This document shows positions 48,601 to 55,900 of a DNA stretch of 64,000 nucleotides, piece by piece. The notes beneath the pieces are model-generated. The model saw only the letters and a program-made list of their open reading frames with translations, did no database searches and was not told where the DNA came from. Origin of the DNA: Antedon mediterranea (Eukaryota > Echinodermata > Crinoidea > Comatulida > Antedonidae); contig NC_092673.1 in the NCBI RefSeq assembly GCF_964355755.1, forward strand, positions 21,891,001-21,955,000. Direction: 5' to 3'. Numbering within the stretch: the stretch's first letter is position 1; each line of letters begins with the position of its first letter. Position numbers and translations under genes: made by a program.

Positions 48601-50721
48601 ATTATCACATTTGAAAGAACGCGCACCTTGATTCTACATTTGCTTTTTTGTGTGCGTTCAACAAATTATTGCTCTATGCAGCAACTGAGTATTTGATTTG
48701 AGTATATGGTGACTCAATTCTGTAATATTGCAGATATCTATTTCTTGTCTAAGCCTTTAACCCAAACTCAATACATTCTCTATATTTTCTTAGCATTAGT
48801 GACTCGTTCTCTTCCACCTATTAACACTGCTCCTGAATGTAAGTCTGTGTGAGCTTGGCAACATCAATTTCCCCACTTCCTTTAAAATATAAAATTTAAA
48901 AACAATCCCTCAGAAAAATGCTTTTGCCATTATTTTTTTGTCATCACTTTAGATCCTCTTTGAAGCTTTTAAAAATCAAGAATTTCATTGTCATCACTAG
49001 TAGCATAACAACCAAAACCATACTTCAGACCTCCTGGTGTGATGGGAGTCTCCCGATATTTTGAGTCATCTCCTGCTATCCCGCTAACATGCAATTTCTC
49101 CTGATATTTTGAATATAATAAGTTGCCAATGCATTTTCCGCCTTCAGCACACATTATAGATGCCAATATTTTAAGATTTTCACAGTGCCCTCTATAGTTT
49201 CATTAAATCTCTCGATATTTGTTTCCAAGTTGGGATCAGGTCTGATACTTTAATTCTATTTGGGAAGACATGGTGTACCACAAACCTTCACTACCTATGA
49301 CCTTAGACCTATGACCTTACATGTGTTTTTACAGTTCAAACAAATTATTTAAAAACATGGAGATGTAATTCTGAGCAATGATTTTGCAAATTCACTACAA
49401 ATATTGAGCTTTCAGAATATTAACAGACAATTGGCTCCAAATTGATCTTAATATTGCAATAGTTCTTTGTTGTGTCACCCATATCTATTATTATGTGTTT
49501 ATTAGTTTTTTTATATTGCACCAGAATTTTACTGGGAAGGTTTTAAACTACATTTGAAACTCAACCTGAGCCAACTTATATTATATGCTTTTAGAATTTA
49601 GACACTTGTATACACATATTATAATGCATACATACACAGTCTATATATTTCAACATTATTTATTCTCATCCTCATACCATATTGTTCCACCATAAGACAT
49701 GGCCTTTAAGGCTTATGTTTTCAGTAGTAGCATATAGTGCAGTCAAGTCAACTCTCCCAAATGCCTTGAGTTGGCCCAAAATGATGTAAGAGTTGTTGGT
49801 TTTTAGGGAGTTGACTGTATTGGTATTTTGCATGACTGTTGTACCTTAGTATACTGCATATTGTTTTACATATTGGAATAATAAAATAATAATTTAGCAT
49901 TTTAACAAATGTTTTTAAAAATAATGTTACTAGTTTTATTAGAAATAAAATAGTCATGTTGTGACTGATGACTATTGAGCTTCAAGCTAATCTTTTAAAA
50001 GAAAAGAACCAATTGTTAATCTATGATGTAACTTGTAAAAGTTACCCTATGTGCATCATTTTAATTATTATACCTGCAATCTACCTGTACAAAACTTGCT
50101 CCATGCTTGATTTTCCTGATTAATATATGATTTATACTCTATATATTCAATGCTAATTTACATTTTTGTATACAGGTGCCTATGTGAGGAAGTTGGAAGC
50201 AATGTCGTATCTATCAACACAAAAGAAACAATCAGCATCAGCATTGACATCGTGTCGCCAACCAGCCATGAGGTATTCACATCGTGAGAGCCCGTAAGTA
50301 CAGTAGATTTACCTTTGCATTGGAGAAATAATAAAATCTCTATTCTATGCAGTGCCGAAACGCAGAGGCCCGAGGCCCCTGGTTTAGGAACTATAAGTGA
50401 CCCTCCAACGTTGGAGACTTTGAAATATTTCAATGCCTTTTTTTTCCTCTAGGCACTGCTCAGGTGCCCCATAGGCTCCTGGACCCCCTGGATTTAGCCA
50501 GTGAGCGCTCATAGCCGATACGCCACTGATTCAATGCTGAGACTTTAAAGGTGTATAATATCGTATATTGTCAGCTTTGGTTAATGGTATATTCTTTTTA
50601 AATACCAATTTTATATAAATTATATTTTCTGTTTTTGTTTTTTTCCATTAACAGTAGCATACAAGTGGAATCACCAAAATCTCGGAGTGCCTCAGGTCTG
50701 CTTACTGATGCAGCACATTAA
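30687..50721 (+). CDS. Armadillo-like and fibronectin type III domain protein, 22 exons
   Basis: Exons: 30687-30883, 33873-34053, 35665-35896, 36305-36399, 36623-36819, 37619-37697, 38136-38325, 38865-39014, 39738-39934, 40403-40469, 41165-41361, 41784-41853, 42425-42490, 43521-43585, 44496-44550, 44649-45963, 46409-46573, 46995-47206, 48074-48145, 48794-48838, 50176-50293, 50655-50721. All phases match and the total is 1343 residues. Residues 1-327 are helical armadillo-like repeats (VAGNSAYILGTLAEH, WTASNAALVLARLS, GMNAAFAVGRI, SKNACFAISCLAGNEEGH). Residues about 355-617 form three FN3 domains with the Trp (VTWDI, GWSPP, TWSPP) and LxPxTxY motifs (LKPNTLY, LAPSTKY, LVPNTDY). Residues about 640-1344 are disordered, Ser/Lys/Asn-rich, with one 1315-base exon. 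No signal peptide or membrane segment, so probably cytoplasmic. Exons 19 and 20 (72 and 45 bases, both phase 1-1) could be cassette exons. I do not know its name. Kozak context AAAATGG supports the start. Confidence 0.87.
31497..31580. repeat. 28-bp tandem repeat, three units (intron 1)
   Basis: CATTAAATGTAGCGGCAGCA plus eight bases, three times in a row with one or two changes. Confidence 0.9.
32085..32240. repeat. MITE family D relative (intron 1)
   Basis: TTGGATGCAACACAATGACG on the left is answered by CATTGTGTTGAGTCCAAGTG and AGAACCAAGCTTA on the right, parallel to the ends of the copy at 13809-13990. Confidence 0.7.
32255..32400. repeat. Interspersed repeat family F fragment (intron 1)
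   Basis: Shares TTTCGTCTTTAAACTGTTAA, AATGTGAAAAATA and CCTGTTATAAATCCCAATAT with the longer copies at 42820 and (inverted) 52500. Confidence 0.72.
33498..33795. repeat. MITE family B copy (intron 1)
   Basis: ATTAAAGATATATTTTCTCC at the left and GGGGACAATACATCTTTAAA at the right. Its middle has been replaced by CTTACCTGGATAAACCAACA, a segment also found at 33050. Confidence 0.72.
35005..35170. repeat. MITE family A copy (intron 2)
   Basis: AAGGCTCTGTCTATGTTATT, internal CCAAATATGGTAGTGATATG twice, and terminal GTAGTGCAGACAAAGCTTA. Confidence 0.82.
36151..36215. repeat. MITE family A, 3' fragment (intron 3)
   Basis: Only the right half is kept: TTTCGGCACATCACAC to AGTGTAGACAGAGCTTA. Confidence 0.75.
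36855..37110 (+). mobile_element. tRNA-derived SINE, second family (intron 5)
   Basis: GAGCTGTAGCTTGGTGATTT is A-box-like and TGTTCAAATCC is a B box. The body runs through CAACTCCGCTCCCAAAGACT and GTAGAGCATCTTGTGTATAC to an A-rich tail TAACAAAATAAAATAAA. A body fragment recurs at about 39428-39475. Confidence 0.65.
38367..38720. repeat. MITE family B copy (intron 7)
   Basis: TTTAAAAGATGTATTGTCCC at the left, inverted TGACAATACATCTTTAATT at the right, GGCTGGCAACCAATTTG inside. It starts 42 bases after the donor of exon 7. Confidence 0.82.
39062..39223. repeat. MITE family A copy (intron 8)
   Basis: AAGCTCTGTCTACACTATC starts 47 bases after the donor of exon 8. The exon frame stays open through it to 39214, so intron retention would append MITE-derived residues. 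Confidence 0.87.
40623..40771. repeat. MITE family A copy (intron 10)
   Basis: AAGCTTTGTCTACACTATC at the left and AAGTTTGATAGTGCAGACAG at the right. Confidence 0.83.
42487..42722. repeat. Source copy of a 240-bp duplicated segment, including the exon 13 donor
   Basis: This segment begins with the last bases of exon 13 (ATACAG, then GTACAATTTTTTT) and runs to AAAACTGCCAAGT. It is almost identical to 44049-44310. Confidence 0.85.
42820..43250. repeat. Interspersed repeat family F (intron 13)
   Basis: Contains TTTCGTCTTTAAACGGTTAA, GGCCCGCTATAAATCCCAAA and AAATACCGGGTTTTCCCC. The same sequences occur inverted at 52500-52880. No coding frame. Confidence 0.75.
43803..43890. repeat. MITE family A, 5' fragment (intron 14)
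   Basis: TTAAGCTAAGTCTACACTAT and TGTGACAAAAAATGTCATAT; the right half is lost. Confidence 0.7.
43930..44450. repeat. Nested segmental duplications in intron 14
   Basis: A block of about 115 bp with AGTCATTCTGTGCATG and its inverse CATGTGCAGAATGACT occurs at about 43930-44049 and again at about 44322-44445. The 240-bp copy of the exon 13/intron 13 junction (44049-44310) lies between them. Confidence 0.85.
46114..46320. repeat. Inverted-repeat element (intron 16)
   Basis: AATAAGGTTTATCGCAAATA at the left and TGTTTGCGATAAACCTTATT at the right, with inner inverted GCATGATGGGAAGG blocks. MITE-like; only one copy seen. Confidence 0.8.
47614..47922. repeat. MITE family E, copy 1 (intron 18)
   Basis: AGGAAGGTTTCGCAACGCTA at the left and TAGCGTTGCGAAACCTTTCT at the right; GGCTTACGAAAAACGAATAC inside. 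The second copy is at 61314. Confidence 0.83.
50350..50528. mobile_element. hAT-like MITE, family G, with TSD (intron 21)
   Basis: CAGTGCCGAAACG at the left and CCGATACGCCACTG at the right. Flanking octamers ATTCTATG and ATTCAATG differ at one base, which fits an 8-bp hAT target duplication. Confidence 0.85.
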
Positions 50722-51065
50722 CAGTTGACGTGGACATTATTATTTCAAACTGCTATATAACACAACTGCCCTAAAATTTATTTATTGTACTTCACTGTAA
50801 ACATTGTACAAGTGAAAGTGTCCCTTCACTGTAATTGTAAAAGACACGCTGAACAAGGCATAATTTCACGGTCCACACACAAAATGTATTGAGCAATTGG
50901 CTTGATTTGTACATGTATGCATGCATGTTAACAATGTCCAACAACACAATATTGTTTATAAATACCTCATTGTTATTATTTTAAGTTCTTTGAAAATCCT
51001 GCTTGATCTGAAGGCAAAAGAGAACCTTCAGTACATCTTTTATGTTTAAAACAGCCCTAGTCGTA

Positions 51066-51139
51066 AATAAAGCCGACTCCACTGATATCCCTTTTCCTAC
51101 TCTCTGCCCCTTCTTATTCCCATCCTCATCACCAATAAA
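51066..51139 (+). terminator. Candidate polyadenylation signals of the ARM-FN3 gene
   Basis: AATAAA at 51066-51071 and at 51134-51139, about 345 and 413 bases after the stop. Choice between them cannot be made from sequence alone. Confidence 0.4.
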
Positions 51140-51540
51140 GATACATCCATGTCTCCTTTGCGTTATCTAATGAAAGACTGAGGCAATATACATGGTATAC
51201 ACCACCTCCCATTCCAGTTTTTTTGTGTCAACTGATAAATATGAATTGGTAATGAGTAAATATTTGTTTGAGATAAGTATTCCAATACACACACTATGGA
51301 GTGTGCCCAGGTGTGATGTGTTCTAGTGGAACTGCAATGGTATTGATTTGAATAAGCTCCAGTGTAATTGCACAAGTTTTGATATGTGATGGTTTGATGG
51401 TAAAAAATTGAAAATATAATTTTGTTTGTAATATTTTACTGTAGGTGTATAAACAAAATCATGCAAGCAACTCGGAGGAGTTTCAAATATAGAATCGTGT
51501 ACAGTGCCATTCTGTTCTTGTTTAAATAACCAATCTGTAC

Positions 51541-51618
51541 TCAAAATGTGATGTCATATCACAATCATATTTGGGCACTTGCCTAACTAGTTTGATAACT
51601 AGTGTAAACAAGGCTTTG
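51541..51618. repeat. MITE family A fragment
   Basis: GATGTCATATCACAATCATA to AACTAGTTTGATAACTAGTG; both termini eroded. Confidence 0.6.
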
Positions 51619-51891
51619 CAGTACAGATAGTAGTGTTATTGTAAATTTAATTGTATGAAGAATTCGTTGATGTGTATGTGTTTGATTGTTAGTACAAATC
51701 CCACACCAATGATACCTTGATGTTTAGAGGCTGTATGTTTTTATGTGTAAATAGTCTAAATACTGTATATTTTGGATAAAATTGTGTACATGACCTTGAG
51801 TACATTTACTATATAAAATTGACTATTAACCGCAGGCTGAACTATTACGAGGTAAGAATAACCAGTGTTTATGTACAGTATGTATGTTTTA

Positions 51892-52017
51892 AAGCCCTGT
51901 CTACACTATCAAACTAGTTTGACAAAGTGTGTTGTGCCCAAATATGGTAGTGATATGACATGTCCACAGGCACATCACATTTGACATAAAGTTTGATGAT
52001 AGTGTACACAGAGCTTT
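51892..52017. repeat. MITE family A copy, internally shortened
   Basis: AAAGCCCTGTCTACACTATC at the left, AGTGTACACAGAGCTTTA at the right. Confidence 0.82.
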
Positions 52018-52499
52018 AGAGTACGCTCAATTTATAGACAGTTAAATGAAAATTAAAAAAAGTATATTTTATAGAGTAATAAAACCAAAGATATATTACA
52101 CCAGACAAATAAAATCTTGATATCTCTTTTTTATAGAAAATGTTGGTGATGTAATACTTAATTTATATCAGTATATTATATTATAAAATTACATTAAAAA
52201 AAATATTTTGTCGCACAAGTCAGTTATTCACAGTTTCTTTTATAAATATGTTCCATTATTGGTACAAATTATGTTGATATGCTAATTAGCATGGTGCTTA
52301 ACACCTTTACCAAACCAGGTATTCCTACATAAAATAAATGTATTTAAAATAAGTTGTGGTTGTTCTTTTACTGGTTTCTCATTGTTTTTTTCATTTCAAA
52401 ATTACAGAATGTATCACAGAATAATTAAAAGACACTAGACCTGCAATATTTGACTGCATACTGTATACATATATAATTGTAAAAAAATTAAACCAGGTC

Positions 52500-52880
52500 A
52501 TTTCTTGTCTTAAATGTGCGTTAAAAAAAACAACAAGCAGCTTACGTAGACATTTCTAGGCCTAGCTTAGTTGGGCTTAGTTTTGTATTCCTGAGTGGTA
52601 AAGAGCACAGAATTTGTTAATACAAATGGGGAAGACCTGGTATTTTCTCTGAAAAGTTACGGTTCTTTTATTTGTTTACCCTTTCACGCGATCGGTTGAA
52701 GTGGTTGCATTAAATCACAATATGAAAATATCAATCCTCACGCGATACATGTTATATATAAATAATCAACTTAATTTTCACATTGTTCACATAACCGTTT
52801 AAAGACAAAAAAATATCACAATAGGTCCATATAGTGTTTATTTTTACATAAAATGTAGTGTATGACCTTAAATTAGGTAA
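52500..52880. repeat. Interspersed repeat family F, inverted copy
   Basis: Carries AATGGGGAAGACCTGGTATT, AACCGTTTAAAGACAAAAAA and CATATAGTGTTTATTTTTAC, the reverse of the copy at 42820-43250. Confidence 0.72.
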
Positions 52881-52969
52881 AAAAAAAAAGATGCACTTCC
52901 CCCTCAAAATGACAATTAAAAGATGAAATGCAACCTTGTGTAAAGTTCGTTCTCAAGAACCCTCTCAGT

Positions 52970-55900
52970 TCAGATTACAATCACTAAACGTCCCAGAGTG
53001 GGCTTATTACTTATGACGTCTTCATGAGCCTGGCTAGCCTCTTTCATTGTGTACTCCTTGCCAATAACCGGCTTAATCCAACCCTGCTCCATGCCTGGCT
53101 GTATTGCTGCATTTACTTGCTGCTTTTCCTCCTATAAACAAATAATTATTTTATGCTGGAATTATTTTTATGAGGTCATTTCGTCCCAATTTCAAGTTTC
53201 CACAACCTACTAGCCATCTGGGCTTAAAAGGAAGGTACTTTGGATAGCCCAGAGCTCTTTTTACTTGCCATTGTACGCCGAGATAGTACCAACTGTGATT
53301 TTTATAAATTCAATAGTAATACCAATGCATGGTTGGCAGGATATTCTAGGTTTTACATACCTGTTCCTCCCCCTAATACCCATTTCATAATATATAACCT
53401 CATTTCATAGCCTACCTCAGCGCCTGGTGGAAACAGTACTCCTACTATACTCGTCTCCTTTACCATTGTCAAACGTGGATTTATCTCAATGTTTCCTCGA
53501 TTGCCTACAACCTTCAAAACAATCAATGCAATGTTTTACTCAAAATTTCAATACTTAGGAACCCTAAGTGGCCCTCCAACGCTGGATGCCTTGAGCATTT
53601 TTTGTTATCCCTTTTCTACACATTTTAATGCCTGTTTTTTTCTCTGGGCTCTGCTCAGGGGCCCTAATAAACTCCCAGGCCCCTGTATTTAGCCAGTGAG
53701 CGCTCATAGCCGTTATGCCACTGTAAGACAGCTGTTTACACCATATATGGAAAACAAATATATATACAATACCATGAAAGCCCCAGTGGTCTAATGGTTA
53801 GGACATCTGCATATCAAGCAGGCGGTCCGAGTTCGAATCTCGGTTGGGGCGACTTTTTCTCATTCTCACAGATTTCCTCATCTTTATCGTTTCAAATTAT
53901 ATTAAATTTCAGTATATCACCGGGTGGTTTCGAATTAATGTTCATTGCCTGCTGTGTTTATATATATATATATATATCCAATCTGCAGACAGTACTGTTT
54001 CGATCTTATTAGATCTCGTCAGTGCAGCTCGGGTTTCGAAATAAAATGTACCGCAGAACTGGCACAATATATAGGCTGAGCCAGGTATGCGGGACATGGT
54101 ACACTGATTATGAACACAAAGAGTGCACAAGCTCAATGAGCGTGCTTTGCAAAATGCTAATAGCATTCACAACAAAATTGCACCGTTTTGAACTGAAGAA
54201 TGCTCTACAATATAGCAGAAAGTAGAGGAGCGTAATATCTATAGATGACATTATGATGGAAAACATAGAGTAAAGGTAAGTTCACTTTTCATCTCATCAG
54301 TTTTCTGTAATAAAGTGGTAGGTTGTTTAGCTAACATGGACCCATAACACCAGGGTACAGTAGACAGTGGGAAAGTCTGTAGAGTAAAGATGAAAAATGA
54401 CAGATCTTGAGACAGGTATCAACTTACAGCAACAGTGCCTCCACGAGCCAGTAATTCCAAGTCTTTTTGTAGATTTACATTAGCCAACATCTCTATAATA
54501 ATATCAACACCCAATCCACCTGTAGCTTCCTGTAGTTGCAAAGAAAATACAAACAATGTGATTAACTGTTTTCCTTTATTCCATTTTTCATTTCAATTTG
54601 TTTTTCTATTTGACTGTTATAAAATACTAATAAACAACCAAAGGTTGAAATAAAGAGTTTACAATAATTCAGAATGCCTAAGATTTTTATTTGGCATCTC
54701 AGCATGAACATAAAAAACATAAATATAGAATAAATATAAAAGCAATAAAATACCATAAAAACAAATAAAAAAGGTGGGGTAAATGAAGTCAAAATGGATG
54801 TACAGGACAACTTGCTGTAGTTGCATTAGTAATTATAGTTTTGAAAAAGAAGAAATAGAAGGGTCATATAAGCTATTTAGCTTGTTAAAATATCCGACCC
54901 ATTAACATCAAGCATTAGTATGCTGCTAAATGCCAGTAACAATCTAACGATATTTATTGGGAAATATATCCTGTTTAAATAGACGGAGACACGCTTCTTC
55001 CCTGATTCATTTTGTGTTTATAACAGCTTGTATTCAAGTAGTGGAATCGTAATTACATAGCCATAACATCGGCAAGGGTTCGAGGCTACCTCGCTCCATG
55101 GTTCTGGCGGTAAAACAATTCTTCTCGGATATAAGGACTATAAACAGAAGGTCCAGTGCACACAGCTCAAGAACCTAGTATATCTTTCGAGTTGAGTAGG
55201 GGGTTACCGCGGTGTACTAGTACATAACTGGGCGCTTTGGGTCAATTCAACCATGTACTCAAATAAGGTTCTGCACAGTATAGAAAGATGAGGTGATGTA
55301 CAGTGGAGTCTCTCAATACAGACTACCCTTGGTACGATCGACTTCTGAAATTTGGTTTGCAGAATATATTTCCCAAGCCTACATAGGCCAAGTTAGGGCT
55401 ACCTTTTCAGGCCCTTACAAAGTTTTATGAACTTAAGTTATGTTGAATAAATGTGTGTAAGTAGTTAAATAAAAATATAACAATATATACCATAATTTTA
55501 TCTGTGTATCCAGGTTCCTTGTGATTAAATACATTCCTTGCCCCAATATTGCTGACAAGTTTTAAGCCCTCTGAACTCCCTGCTGTTCCATACACGGTCA
55601 TTCCGTAAGCTTTTGCTAGTTGGACACTTGCAATACCAACCTACACATTCAAAAAGTTTAAAGTAATATTATTATTCTTTAATTTTTATTTCTATTTTAT
55701 ACATCAAGGCTGTAGCGAGAGGTTAAAAACAAGGCAAATCTGCTTTAAATATAATTATTATTATATAATATGATGATCTGTGCTGGGGAATTTGGTTGGG
55801 TAGTGAAAATTTCTCATCTGCCTCATGCTGACTACTGCCCTGTGCATTCATATAATAACCATAATTTATTATTAATTTAATAAATATACAGTTAAACAAT

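Larger units (their letters stand above)
50722..52969. other. Convergent intergenic region between the ARM-FN3 gene and CRYZ
   Basis: Contains the presumed 3' UTRs of both genes. AATAAA hexamers at 51066-51071 and 51134-51139 could end the plus-strand transcript; a minus-strand AATAAA at about 52837-52842 could end CRYZ. Two family A MITEs and an inverted copy of family F are here. No further exon is visible. Confidence 0.6.
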
